Shown here one piece after another: positions 51,311-60,237 of a stretch of DNA of 64,000 nucleotides. Position 1 is the stretch's first letter, and each line of letters starts with the position of its first letter. The stretch comes from Rhizorhapis sp. SPR117. Its GTDB lineage: Bacteria; Pseudomonadota; Alphaproteobacteria; Sphingomonadales; Sphingomonadaceae. Where the stretch lies: the NCBI RefSeq assembly GCF_021742065.1, contig NZ_JAKKIE010000010.1, positions 1 to 64,000 of the forward strand, read 5' to 3'. A model generated the notes under the pieces. That model saw nothing but the letters and a program-made list of their open reading frames with translations. It had not been told where the DNA came from and did no database searches. The translations under genes were made by a program, and so were the position numbers.

Positions 51311-52205
51311 CGGCGCGGCGGTCTTTTTGAAGTCCGTCATTCCCGCGAAGGCGGGAATCCAACTCCAGACCATGCGTCAGGCGGAAAGGGCAGGGGATGG
51401 ATCCCCGCCTTCGCGGGAACGACGAATTTCTTATGCATATGGCGCCATGGCCTGTGCGCTTATTGCCGCCTTTGCGATTTTTCTGCACGCCGATCCAGCC
51501 TTTGCGCAGGCCGCGGCGCCCGATAGCTCGGGCGCTCTGACCAAGGCGCTGGCCGACGTGTCAGGCGAAGGCCGCCCACTCTCGCTCAGCCTTCAGATCC
51601 TCATTCTGATGAGCCTGTTGACGGTGTTGCCGTCGCTGATCCTGATGATGACAAGTTTTACCCGCATCATCATTGTCCTCTCGCTGCTGCGGCAGGCGTT
51701 GGGCCTGCAACAGACTCCACCCAATCAGGTGTTGGTCGGTTTGGCGCTTTTCCTGTCGCTGTTCGTCATGCGGCCTGCGGTCGATGCGATCAATAATCAG
51801 GCGATGACACCCTATGGCGCAGGTCAGATTCCCATTGAGGAGGCGATTTCGCGCTCGGCCAATGTCCTGCACGGCTTCATGGCGAAACAGACGCGTCAAA
51901 CCGACCTCAAACTGTTTTCCGATCTGGCGGAAGCCAAACCTTTTGCCAGTCCAGCCGATATTCCCTTTTCGATCCTGCTTCCAGCCTTCGTCACTAGCGA
52001 GTTGAAGACGGCGTTTCAGATCGGTTTCCTGATCTTCCTGCCGTTTCTCATCATCGATCTGGTCGTTGCATCAACATTGATGGCGCTGGGTATGATGATG
52101 TTGTCGCCGACGATCATTTCCATGCCTTTCAAGCTGTTGCTCTTTGTCCTTGTCGATGGTTGGGCGCTGACCATGGGTTCGCTTGCCGGATCGTTTGCGA
52201 CATAG
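51300..52205 (+). CDS. fliP: flagellar export gate protein FliP, with a repeat-encoded N-terminal extension
   Basis: Export-gate protein of about 301 aa. The conserved core is intact: [60 protein letters not shown] and [21 protein letters not shown] typical FliP signal peptide begins at ATG 51447 ([19 protein letters not shown]). ATG 51300 has GGAAAG upstream and overlaps fliO; from there the first 49 residues, including [10 protein letters not shown], come from an intergenic repeat (51337-51423) read in frame. Whether translation starts at 51300, 51372 or 51447 is open. Confidence 0.92.
   Translation: MRVNGAAVFLKSVIPAKAGIQLQTMRQAERAGDGSPPSRERRISYAYGAMACALIAAFAIFLHADPAFAQAAAPDSSGALTKALADVSGEGRPLSLSLQILILMSLLTVLPSLILMMTSFTRIIIVLSLLRQALGLQQTPPNQVLVGLALFLSLFVMRPAVDAINNQAMTPYGAGQIPIEEAISRSANVLHGFMAKQTRQTDLKLFSDLAEAKPFASPADIPFSILLPAFVTSELKTAFQIGFLIFLPFLIIDLVVASTLMALGMMMLSPTIISMPFKLLLFVLVDGWALTMGSLAGSFAT
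51337..51423. repeat. intergenic foldback repeat, copy 1 (inside the fliO-fliP junction)
   Basis: TCATTCCCGCGAAGGCGGGA at the left and ATCCCCGCCTTCGCGGGAAC at the right form inverted ends of an 87-bp element. Each end is itself a small palindrome. The same design recurs at 63333-63418. It belongs to the widespread class of intergenic repeats that encode [12 protein letters not shown] peptides in one frame. Confidence 0.8.
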
Positions 52206-52223
52206 GCGGGGCAGGGGGCAGGC

Positions 52224-52496
52224 GTGGAAAATTCGGATTTTTTCATCGGCATCGCCCAGCAGGCGCTGTATATCACTGCGCTGGCGACCGCCCCTATCCT
52301 GATCCCCGCGTTGCTGGCGGGCGTGGTGCTCGGCATGATTCAGGCCGCAACCTCGATCAATGAAGCAACATTGAGTTTCGTGCCGAAGCTGATCATCGTT
52401 GCCCTGATGCTGGCGCTGTTCGGCGGATCGATCCTGATGCTGATCGCTGATTTCACGCGTGAGATTTTCGAACGGATACCGGAACTTCTCCAATGA
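52224..52496 (+). CDS. fliQ: flagellar export gate protein FliQ
   Basis: Two-helix membrane protein of 90 aa: FFIGIAQQALYITALATAPI, LIPALLAGVVLGMIQAATSI and NEATLSFVPKLIIVALMLAL. The family pattern LxxGxxxxxxQAxTxxxExTLxFxPK is clear. GTG 52224 follows GGGGGCAGG. It overlaps fliR by 4 bp. Confidence 0.95.
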   Translation: MENSDFFIGIAQQALYITALATAPILIPALLAGVVLGMIQAATSINEATLSFVPKLIIVALMLALFGGSILMLIADFTREIFERIPELLQ

Positions 52497-53272
52497 TAGC
52501 GCCGGGGCTTGCCGGGGTGGAGGCGCAGCTCTGGCTGTGGCTGATTGCGATGATCCGGCCCGGTGCCGCCTTTCTGGCCGCTCCCGTTTTCGGCACGCGC
52601 GCTGTCCCTGTGCAGCTCCGCCTTGTCCTTTCGCTCGCGCTTGGCATGGCTGCGCTCAATAGCGTCACGATAACCATGCCGGAAGGCGGCGTTGCCAGCT
52701 TTGGCGGCGTTCTGCTGGTCGCTGGTGAAGTGCTGACGGGATTGGCGATCGGTTTTGCGTTGCAGATCGGCTATTCCGCCGCGTTCGTCGCGGGCGAAGT
52801 CATCAGCAACGCCATGGGCCTTGGCTTTGCCAGCATGTCCGACCCGCAAAGCGGGATGTCGAGTCCCGTGGTCGGTACATTCCTGTCGGTTCTTGCGACC
52901 TTCCTGCTGTTTGCCATGAACGGGCATCTGATGCTCATCGCTTTTATCGTCAAAAGTTACGAAGCCATTCCGCCCGGAACCATGTTGTCGAATGATGCGG
53001 TGTACAGCCTGGTGCTGTTCGGCGGCACTTTGTTTGGGGCAGGATTGACCATTGCCCTGCCAGTGGGTTTCGCGTTGATCCTGATCCAGATTGTCATGGC
53101 GATGCTGGCGCGTTCGGCCCCTTCGCTTAACCTCTTTTCCGTCGGGCTGCCTGCTGCGCTGATCTGTGGCCTTATCCTGCTCGCCATGGCTGCGCCGGTC
53201 ATGAGCGACGCGATCATGGATGCGCTGAACCTTGGTCTTGATCAGGCGCAGATCATGGCCGGGGACAAGTAA
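52493..53272 (+). CDS. fliR: flagellar export gate protein FliR
   Basis: Membrane protein of 259 aa with about six helices. Signatures are MIRPGAAFLAAPVFGTRAVP, GEVLTGLAIGFALQIGYSAA with GEVISNAMGLGFASMSDPQS, and LPVGFALILIQIVMAMLARS with PSLNLFSVGLPA. It ends directly at the flhB ATG (no gap). Confidence 0.95.
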   Translation: MIAPGLAGVEAQLWLWLIAMIRPGAAFLAAPVFGTRAVPVQLRLVLSLALGMAALNSVTITMPEGGVASFGGVLLVAGEVLTGLAIGFALQIGYSAAFVAGEVISNAMGLGFASMSDPQSGMSSPVVGTFLSVLATFLLFAMNGHLMLIAFIVKSYEAIPPGTMLSNDAVYSLVLFGGTLFGAGLTIALPVGFALILIQIVMAMLARSAPSLNLFSVGLPAALICGLILLAMAAPVMSDAIMDALNLGLDQAQIMAGDK

Positions 53273-54412
53273 ATGGCGGAAGGATCCTCAACCGGGGAAA
53301 AGACCGAGAAGCCAACCGACAAGCGTCTTCGTGATGCAGCGGAGAAGGGCGATGTCCTCCAGTCAAAGGAACTGGGAACCGCACTGGTGGTCATGGCGGG
53401 CATGGTCTGGATCGCGCTGGCCGGTCCGGCGATCATGGAAGCCATGGCGCATATGCTGGTCGAGGGTTTGCGTTTCGACCAGAATGATGTGCTCAATTTC
53501 ACGCCCGCCACGCGCGCTTATGAGCTGTTGGGCCTGATCGCCTTGCCTATTGGCGGCATCATGGCCGCGACGATCATTGCCGCGATTGCCGCGCCCGCCA
53601 TGCTGGGATCGATTGGCTTTCGCACCAAGGCATTTGCGGTCAAGCCGGAGAAGCTCAATCCTTTCAGTGGCCTGAAACGCATTTTCGGGGTGCAGGGACT
53701 GGTGGAGCTCGGGAAATCGCTCGCCAAGGTCGTGCTGCTGGGTTCGATCGGTTTCTGGGTCGTGTGGGACCGGCTGCAAGCGATCATCGCCATGGGACAG
53801 ACGGGCACCCGTCCGGCCCTGATGGAATTGGGCAGTCTGTTCGTTGTTGCGTGCCTGACCATGGCGGGCGCACTGTTCGTCATTGCCGGGATCGACATAC
53901 CCGCCCAGATGTTGCAGCGGTCCAAGCGGCTCAATATGTCCAAACAGGATTTGAAAGACGAGCACAAGGAGACGGAAGGATCGCCCGAGCTGAAGGGCAT
54001 GGTCCGCCGCCGCCAATATGAAATGCTCAACAACTCGGTGCGCAAGTCCATCAGCGAGGCATCGGTCGTCATCACCAACCCGACCCATTTTTCAGTCGCG
54101 CTACGGTATCGCCCCGGCGAGGACGCAGCGCCTATGGTTGTGGCGCGCGGACGGGGTGAAACCGCGCTCGCCATTCGTGAGCTTGCCGATGAAAAGGGGG
54201 TCCCGCTGTTGCAATATCCCGAATTGGCCCGCGCTATCTATTACACGTCGCGGGCAGGGCAGGTCATCAACGAACAGCTTTACATGGCGGTCGCCACCGT
54301 TCTCGCCTTTGTCTTCAGAATTGAAAACAAGATGGCGAGCGAAATGGATCGCCCGCATATCGACGTTCCGGGCGATTTGCGCTTTGATGCGGACGGCCGG
54401 AAAATGAACTGA
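53273..54412 (+). CDS. flhB: flagellar export switch protein FlhB
   Basis: Substrate-specificity switch protein of 379 aa. N-terminal GEKTEKPTDKRLRDAAEKGD, four helices, the FRTKAFAVKPEKLNPFSGLK segment, and the C-terminal domain with the self-cleavage motif NPTH (VVITNPTHFSVALRYRPGED) and GETALAIRELADEKGVPLLQ. All autocleavage residues are present. It closes the fliE-to-flhB series. A large hairpin begins 9 nt after the stop. Confidence 0.97.
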   Translation: MAEGSSTGEKTEKPTDKRLRDAAEKGDVLQSKELGTALVVMAGMVWIALAGPAIMEAMAHMLVEGLRFDQNDVLNFTPATRAYELLGLIALPIGGIMAATIIAAIAAPAMLGSIGFRTKAFAVKPEKLNPFSGLKRIFGVQGLVELGKSLAKVVLLGSIGFWVVWDRLQAIIAMGQTGTRPALMELGSLFVVACLTMAGALFVIAGIDIPAQMLQRSKRLNMSKQDLKDEHKETEGSPELKGMVRRRQYEMLNNSVRKSISEASVVITNPTHFSVALRYRPGEDAAPMVVARGRGETALAIRELADEKGVPLLQYPELARAIYYTSRAGQVINEQLYMAVATVLAFVFRIENKMASEMDRPHIDVPGDLRFDADGRKMN

Positions 54413-54420
54413 AAAAAATT

Positions 54421-54474
54421 TCCTAAACTTTCTGTGGCTGCATCCGTCCTTACGATGCGGGGCAGAGTTTAGGA
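54421..54474 (+). promoter_or_regulatory. long hairpin covering the ribosome binding site of the next gene
   Basis: TCCTAAACT (54421-54429) pairs perfectly with AGTTTAGGA (54466-54474), with CTG/CAG and GCATC/GATGC pairs stacked inside. The right arm contains AGGA, the only Shine-Dalgarno for ATG 54482. The left arm also resembles a FliA -35 (TAAACTTT), but the matching -10 is poor. It could be a translational switch, thermometer-like structure or weak terminator. Confidence 0.6.
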
Positions 54475-54481
54475 TTGGCAC

Positions 54482-54943
54482 ATGAACGATTTTCTCGCCC
54501 GCAATAGCAATATCCAGCCTTCCCGCAATGTCGAGAGGGCCAGCAAGGCCGTGCTCGAAAGCCAGGCATCACAACAGGCCGCGACCCGCCATGATCGTGA
54601 ATCCGCCGGCAAGGCGGCCATGGCGCGCCTGCCGAACAATGGCGATATCGATCAGCAGGTGTCCAGCGCGGCCGATGTCGCTGAAGCGCAGGCGAAGATT
54701 GCCGATCTGTTGATGGACATCAGCACGATGCGCAACGCAGTCAATATCGAACCTGATGCGATAGAGGCGCAAATCGCGGCCTTGCTGCCCAAACCGATGG
54801 TCATCGTACCCTTGCCCCCCGCCAATCGCGACGCCATTGAGCGGGCCGTCGAGACAGCTGAAACAATCCGCGCCTCCGCAATGGTAGCCCTGTCGGCGCA
54901 GGCCAATGTTCCCACCGACATTGCAGAAGGGACATTGGCCTAA
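54482..54943 (+). CDS. unknown flagellar-locus protein between flhB and fliD
   Basis: Protein of 153 aa that I do not recognise. It has no signal peptide or membrane helix. The N-terminal 55 residues are polar and probably unstructured (RNSNIQPSRNVERASK). Then come helices (SAADVAEAQAKIADLLMDIS, NRDAIERAVETAETIRASAM) separated by a Pro-rich hydrophobic linker LLPKPMVIVPLPPA. It ends 44 bp before fliD. Position suggests a filament-stage or export-related role, but nothing in the sequence proves it. Its AGGA site is buried in a hairpin. Confidence 0.75.
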   Translation: MNDFLARNSNIQPSRNVERASKAVLESQASQQAATRHDRESAGKAAMARLPNNGDIDQQVSSAADVAEAQAKIADLLMDISTMRNAVNIEPDAIEAQIAALLPKPMVIVPLPPANRDAIERAVETAETIRASAMVALSAQANVPTDIAEGTLA

Positions 54944-54987
54944 AAGAACGGGCTTTGCGGTCGTTTTAAGCCTCGAAGGGATTGAAC

Positions 54988-56394
54988 ATGGTATCGAGCG
55001 TTTCATCGAGCATCACCTCTGCCTTGGGCATGGGCTACGGCATTGACAGCTCCAGCATTGTGTCTGGCCTGGTTTCCGCCGTCCGTGCACCCAAGAATGC
55101 GGCGCTGACGTCCAAGGAATCGCTCGCCAGTGCCCAGGTTTCGGCGCTTGCCAATGCATCGAGAGCGCTCGATAATTTTTCGACAGCTCTGACGACCCTT
55201 CTGGAAGGCAGTGACTATTCGGGCCAGCCCGCATCCAGCAATAGCAGCATCGCCAATGTCAGCCTGACCCGGCCGGGCGCGCTTTCGGGCTTGCCGGTCG
55301 AACTGGAGGTCAAACAGCTCGCTACATCTCAGGTCCTGAAATCCACAACTCTGGCTGACAGCAGCACGGCGGTGGGACTTGGCACATTGACTCTCAGCAC
55401 GTCGAGCGGCAGCTACAATATCGTGATCGACAGCAGCAACAACACGCTCGACGGACTGGCCGCGGCAATCAATGATGCCGGTGCCGGCGTCACGGCCAAC
55501 GTCATTACCGACAGCAGCGGCTCGCGGTTGGTGCTGAAGGGCGGCATCGGGGAAAACGAAGCCTTCACCCTTGTCGATGGCGGCGATGCGGACGGCGATC
55601 TGTTGCGCTTCACATGGGATGGCGCAGCGGGCGGCATGACTCAGACGCGCGCTGCCCAGAATGCCGTGATCGTACTCGACGGCGTGGAAACAAGCTATGC
55701 AGGCAACAGCATCACCGGCGCCATTCCCAATGTCACTATCGACCTGGTAAAGGCGACGCCGGGCGCCACCATCACCATATCCGAAGAACAGCCCACGACG
55801 ACGATGCAGGATCTGGTGACGGAATTTGCCGATGCCTATAATACGCTGTGGAAGGCGCTGAGCGAATTGACGGTGGCGGGCACCGATGGCGCCAAAGGCG
55901 GAATTCTTGCCAGCGATTCCAGCGTTCGCCAGATGAAGGATATGCTGAGCAGGCTGGCATCGACGCCGCTTGTCGCCAGCGGGGATTACAGGTCCCTGGC
56001 GCAGATCGGCGTTCGCACCAACAAGGACGGTACGCTGGAAGTCAACAAGGATACGCTGGCTGCGGCGTTGGCCGCCAATCCGGCCGCCGTCACGGCGATG
56101 ATCAATCCGCCCGTCAAGGATGCGAGCAACCCCGGTCTTGGCGGCGCGCTTGAAGCCATCAAGGACAAGTTGCAAGACAAGGATACCGGTGCGCTGGTCA
56201 AGGCGCAGGAACGCTACAAGGCCGTCCAGAAAAAACTGGTGGAAGAGCGGGAGAAATTCGAAACCTATATGAATGGTTATGAAGAGCGGCTGAGTTCGAC
56301 CTTCTCTGCCATGGATACCAGGCTGGCCTCGTTGAAGGCGACCCAGAGCTATCTGGAGCAACAGATAGAGATCTGGAATAATTCGAAAAATTGA
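54988..56394 (+). CDS. fliD: filament cap protein FliD
   Basis: Cap protein of 468 aa (HAP2). FliD N-terminal domain: LGMGYGIDSSSIVSGLVSAV, SALANASRALDNFSTALTTL and LEVKQLATSQVLKSTTLADS. The FliD C-terminal domain: TTTMQDLVTEFADAYNTLWK, then coiled-coil end VQKKLVEEREKFETYMNGYE and YLEQQIEIWNN. ATG 54988 follows AAGGGA with good spacing. fliS follows 18 bp later. Confidence 0.93.
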   Translation: MVSSVSSSITSALGMGYGIDSSSIVSGLVSAVRAPKNAALTSKESLASAQVSALANASRALDNFSTALTTLLEGSDYSGQPASSNSSIANVSLTRPGALSGLPVELEVKQLATSQVLKSTTLADSSTAVGLGTLTLSTSSGSYNIVIDSSNNTLDGLAAAINDAGAGVTANVITDSSGSRLVLKGGIGENEAFTLVDGGDADGDLLRFTWDGAAGGMTQTRAAQNAVIVLDGVETSYAGNSITGAIPNVTIDLVKATPGATITISEEQPTTTMQDLVTEFADAYNTLWKALSELTVAGTDGAKGGILASDSSVRQMKDMLSRLASTPLVASGDYRSLAQIGVRTNKDGTLEVNKDTLAAALAANPAAVTAMINPPVKDASNPGLGGALEAIKDKLQDKDTGALVKAQERYKAVQKKLVEEREKFETYMNGYEERLSSTFSAMDTRLASLKATQSYLEQQIEIWNNSKN

Positions 56395-56412
56395 AGATAA
56401 GGAAGACGGGCC

Positions 56413-56805
56413 ATGTATTTTGGAAACGGATATAGCGCGTCTGCGCGCCATCGCTACGCCGCGGTAGACACCGGTAGCCGGATCGAAGGGGCGAACCCGC
56501 ACCAGTTGGTGAAGGTGTTGTTCGATGAACTGCTGCTATCCATCGATGCGGCGATCCTTTCCGAAAAAGCGGGTGATCGGGCGAAATGTACGGACAGGCA
56601 GGCGCGGGCGCTATCCATTCTTCATGCGCTGGAAAGCAGCCTCGATTTCGACAGGGGCGGCCAGCTTGCCGTTGGTCTGGCGCAGATTTACCGCGAAGCA
56701 CGCCGCCTGATTGTCGCTGGTCTACAGAGCCGTTCGGTCGATGACATGCATGAGGCACGCAACATGATCAACGAAATCGCCGAGGCCTGGACCGCGATTG
56801 GTTAA
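56413..56805 (+). CDS. fliS: flagellin export chaperone FliS
   Basis: Helical cytoplasmic chaperone of 130 aa. Signatures are YAAVDTGSRIEGANPHQLVK, VLFDELLLSIDAAILSEKAG and QARALSILHALESSLDFDRG, with IYREARRLIVAGLQSRSVDD. It binds flagellin until export. The stop codon overlaps the stop of eda on the other strand. Confidence 0.92.
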   Translation: MYFGNGYSASARHRYAAVDTGSRIEGANPHQLVKVLFDELLLSIDAAILSEKAGDRAKCTDRQARALSILHALESSLDFDRGGQLAVGLAQIYREARRLIVAGLQSRSVDDMHEARNMINEIAEAWTAIG

Positions 56806-57428
56806 GTCTTCGGACGTGCGAGTGACGCGGCCACGCGCGCCAGTTCCTCGATTTTGGCGGGATCGACCGGGCCCTTTGGTACGATCCAGCTTCCCCCCAC
56901 GCATTTGACCGCCGGTTCGGCCAACCATGTAGCCGCCGTTTCCGGCCTGATTCCGCCGGTTGGGCAAAAGCGAACGGTGTGAAAGGGTGCGGCCAGCGCC
57001 TTGAGCGCGGGTAAGCCGCCTGACGTTTCGGCAGGAAAAAATTTGAAACGCTCCAACCCCATGTCCATACCGCGCATGATATCGCCTGCCGTGGCTATAC
57101 CGGGAAGGAAGGCGATACCGCTCGCGATGGCGGCTTTGCCCAATGGTTCGGATAGGCCGGGGCTAACGATGAATTGTGCTCCTGCTTCAAGCGCCTGATC
57201 AAGCTGCCGGGGGTTCAGCACAGTACCCGCCCCGACAACAGCGCCCGGCACCTTTGCCATTTCACGCATGACGTCCAGCGCAACCGGCGTGCGCATCGTG
57301 ACTTCCAGAGCGGGCAGACCGCCTGCAACCAAGGCTCTTGCGACAGGTTCGGCGTCCTCGACACGATCGATTACCAGCACAGGGATCACCGGAGCCAGCG
57401 CCATGATGTCGTCGACTGTGCGAGTCAT
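56802..57428 (-). CDS. eda: KDPG aldolase
   Basis: 2-dehydro-3-deoxyphosphogluconate aldolase of 208 aa, the last step of the Entner-Doudoroff pathway, yielding pyruvate and glyceraldehyde 3-phosphate. The TIM-barrel motifs VARALVAGGLPALEVTMRTP (catalytic Glu), VGAGTVLNPRQLDQALEAGA, and the Schiff-base Lys region GLERFKFFPAETSGG with FCPTGGIRPETA are present. It overlaps glk by 4 bp. Confidence 0.96.
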   Translation of the reverse strand: MTRTVDDIMALAPVIPVLVIDRVEDAEPVARALVAGGLPALEVTMRTPVALDVMREMAKVPGAVVGAGTVLNPRQLDQALEAGAQFIVSPGLSEPLGKAAIASGIAFLPGIATAGDIMRGMDMGLERFKFFPAETSGGLPALKALAAPFHTVRFCPTGGIRPETAATWLAEPAVKCVGGSWIVPKGPVDPAKIEELARVAASLARPKT

Positions 57429-58411
57429 GCGTTTTTCTCCCGATATGCAGCGGCGGCTCCATACAGGCCAATTTCGTTGTGAACGGCAAGGCGGATGGGG
57501 ATAGATGCCATCAGGCTTTCATACCGGCCTTTCGCCGTGAAGCGCGCATGAAAGCCACTGCCCAGCAGGTGATCGCGCATCCGCTGCGTCAATCCTCCCG
57601 CCAGCACCACGGCATGGGGTCCATGCGCCAGTGCCAGATCTCCAGCGACCGATCCATAGGACAGGCACAGCCGGTCCAGCGCGGTTTTGGCGAGCGCTAT
57701 GGTGCCGTCAAGCGCCGCCGCCCACAGATCGGCATCATCCATCAATTCGACCTTTTCACGGTTGATGACGGCCAAGCTTTCATAAATATTGTTCAGACCC
57801 GGCCCGGAAACGATGCGTTCGACAGATACCCTGCGATATTTGCGCCGTAATCCATCGAGAAGCCGCGTTTCCACGATGTCAAGTGGCGCAAAGTCGAGAT
57901 GGCCGCCTTCGGTCGCCACGACATGCGGTGTGCCCTGATCAAAGACGATCATAGCGACGCCCAGGCCGGTGCCTGGACCAAGAATCGTTACCGCGCCATT
58001 TTCGGGAAAGGGCTTGTCCTCACCAAACAGCAGTTGGAGATTATCCGCAGGCAGTTTCGATACCGCATAGGCAACCGCTTCGAAATCATTGATCAGGCGC
58101 AGATGCTGCAGGCCCAATTCACCCGCCAATGCCGCTGGCCGTATGACCCAGTTGCTGTTGGTAAGCTTAATGACATCACGGCCAATGGGAGCCGCAAAGG
58201 CGATGACGGCGGCAGCTGGCAATGCGCCGCCACTACCGCCATCGGCAGCATCATCACGGGCAAATGCCGCCCATGTTTCCGTCAGGCTGGTATAGTCGGC
58301 AACCTTGTACTTGCGCACCTTGCCCAGCATGGGCACGCCGCTGCCATTTACGGTCGCGCGTGCAAAACGGGCGTTGGTGCCGCCCACGTCCACGACAATG
58401 ATCTCTTTCAT
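57425..58411 (-). CDS. glk: glucokinase
   Basis: Hexokinase-type enzyme of 328 aa that phosphorylates glucose at position 6. The phosphate-1 loop is [14 protein letters not shown]. Further segments are [40 protein letters not shown] with substrate Asp, and the second nucleotide motif [13 protein letters not shown] followed by [12 protein letters not shown]. It is within the zwf-edd-glk-eda operon, overlapping edd and eda by 4 bp each. Confidence 0.96.
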   Translation of the reverse strand: MKEIIVVDVGGTNARFARATVNGSGVPMLGKVRKYKVADYTSLTETWAAFARDDAADGGSGGALPAAAVIAFAAPIGRDVIKLTNSNWVIRPAALAGELGLQHLRLINDFEAVAYAVSKLPADNLQLLFGEDKPFPENGAVTILGPGTGLGVAMIVFDQGTPHVVATEGGHLDFAPLDIVETRLLDGLRRKYRRVSVERIVSGPGLNNIYESLAVINREKVELMDDADLWAAALDGTIALAKTALDRLCLSYGSVAGDLALAHGPHAVVLAGGLTQRMRDHLLGSGFHARFTAKGRYESLMASIPIRLAVHNEIGLYGAAAAYREKNA

Positions 58412-60237
58412 AGCTCGGCATCCATCGCCGCCAGCATGGCCGATGCGCCTTCTTCTGCCGTGTTGCCATGATGCCGGAACAGGGCGAACAGTTCGCGCCC
58501 GGTATCATAAGGCGGGGGTGGGGCTTTGACAGGTTCACGGGCATTCCATTCGGCAGCATCCACCAAGGCGCTTATTTGCCCGGTTTCGGCGCATACGCGC
58601 ACCATGTCGCCATCGCGCAGTTTTACGATGGGACCGCCGCCCAGCGCTTCGGGCGACAGATGGATGGCGGCAGGCACTTTGCCACTCGCCCCCGACATGC
58701 GCCCATCGGTCAGCAGCGCGACCTTGTGTCCCTTGTCCTGAACGACGCCGAGCGAGGGGGTCAGCTTGTGGAGTTCGGGCATGCCATTGGCGCGGGGACC
58801 CTGAAAGCGAACAACCACCACGACGTCCCGGTCAAGCTCGCCTGCCTTGAATGCTGCAATCACCTCTTCCTGTATTGAAAAAACGCGGGCAGGGGCCTGG
58901 ATGGTCCAGCGGGCCGGATCGACAGCGCTTGTTTTCATGATGCAACGGCCCAGATTGCCTTCCAGCAGCTTCATGCCGCCATCGGGCTGAAACGGGTCGG
59001 ATACCGGATGCAACACCGTCGGGTCGCGCGGTTCAGCAGGAGCGTCGTTCCAGACGAGGGCTTCGTTTTCCAGCGTCGGTTCCCTGCCATAGCCGGTCAG
59101 GTCAGCGCGCGCGACGGTCATGATGTTGCGGTGGAGCAGACCGGCACCCAGCAGTTCGCTGATGACCCATGCCATGCCGCCCGCCGCATGAAACTGATTC
59201 ACATCGCCCGATCCATTGGGATAGATGCGTGCCAGCATTGGCACGGTCGCGGACAGTTCCGAAAAATCGGTCCAATCGACGCTGATCCCCGCGGCGCGGG
59301 CGATGGCGGGGATATGGATCGCGTGATTTGTGGAACCGCCGGTGGCGAGCAGACCGACAATGGCATTGACGATCGCCTTTTCATCGATGCACAGGCCCAA
59401 TGGCCGGTAGTCGGCCCCGTCCCAGCCTATAGCGGCAAGCCGATGAACGGCGGCGCGGGTGATTTCGCTGCGCAGTTTCGTGCCGGGATTGATGAAGGCT
59501 GCGCCCGGCATGTGCAGGCCCATTACCTCCATCATCATCTGGTTGGAATTCGCCGTGCCATAAAAGGTGCAGGTGCCTGCGCCATGATAGGACGCGCTTT
59601 CGGCCTCCAGCAGTTCGCCCTCACCGACTTTTCCTTCGGCATAAAGCTGTCGGATGCGAATTTTTTCCTTGTTGGGAAGGCCCGACGGCATGGGACCGGC
59701 AGGGACCAATATGGCGGGCAGATGGCCAAAACGCAGTGCGCCGATCAGTAGCCCCGGAACGATCTTGTCGCAAATGCCCAGCAGCAAGGCACCTTCGAAC
59801 ATCGCATGAGACAGTGCGATCGCCGTCCCCATGGCTATAGTGTCGCGGCTGAATAGTGACAGGTCCATGCCTGCCTGTCCCTGCGTCACGCCGTCACACA
59901 TGGCCGGAACGCCGCCAGCGACCTGCGCCGTCGCGCCCACTTCCCGCGCCGCGATCTTGATCGCTTCGGGATAGCGGCCATAGGGCTGATGCGCCGAAAG
60001 CATGTCGTTATAGGCGGTGACGATGCCGATGTTCATGGCGCTGCCCGCTTTGATGACGGGCTTGTCATCGCCGCTCGCCGCAAAACCGTGCGCCAGATTG
60101 CCGCACGACAGTTGGCCACGATTGGTCCCCGCGTCACGGCCTCGTTTGATGAGATCGAGATATTGCCCGCGCCTTGCCGCACTGCGTTTCACGATGCGTT
60201 CGGTTATGGCAGCGAGGGTCGGATGCAGATCAGTCAT
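58408..60237 (-). CDS. edd: phosphogluconate dehydratase
   Basis: Fe-S dehydratase of 609 aa that converts 6-phosphogluconate to KDPG. IlvD/Edd signatures: [20 protein letters not shown] (cluster Cys), [17 protein letters not shown] (second Cys), [20 protein letters not shown] (third Cys) and [23 protein letters not shown] 60237 overlaps zwf by 8 bp and has GGAG upstream. Confidence 0.96.
   Translation of the reverse strand: MTDLHPTLAAITERIVKRSAARRGQYLDLIKRGRDAGTNRGQLSCGNLAHGFAASGDDKPVIKAGSAMNIGIVTAYNDMLSAHQPYGRYPEAIKIAAREVGATAQVAGGVPAMCDGVTQGQAGMDLSLFSRDTIAMGTAIALSHAMFEGALLLGICDKIVPGLLIGALRFGHLPAILVPAGPMPSGLPNKEKIRIRQLYAEGKVGEGELLEAESASYHGAGTCTFYGTANSNQMMMEVMGLHMPGAAFINPGTKLRSEITRAAVHRLAAIGWDGADYRPLGLCIDEKAIVNAIVGLLATGGSTNHAIHIPAIARAAGISVDWTDFSELSATVPMLARIYPNGSGDVNQFHAAGGMAWVISELLGAGLLHRNIMTVARADLTGYGREPTLENEALVWNDAPAEPRDPTVLHPVSDPFQPDGGMKLLEGNLGRCIMKTSAVDPARWTIQAPARVFSIQEEVIAAFKAGELDRDVVVVVRFQGPRANGMPELHKLTPSLGVVQDKGHKVALLTDGRMSGASGKVPAAIHLSPEALGGGPIVKLRDGDMVRVCAETGQISALVDAAEWNAREPVKAPPPPYDTGRELFALFRHHGNTAEEGASAMLAAMDAEL

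Noticed and set aside
54421..54452. Full sigma28 promoter before the unknown gene
   Set aside because: TAAACTTT fits the -35, but the -10 position reads TCCGTCCT, too far from GCCGATAA. The hairpin explains the sequence better.
55003..56502. A 499-codon open frame on the minus strand
   Set aside because: It is antisense to fliD and has no domain pattern; the fliD reading has conserved ends and a good ribosome binding site.
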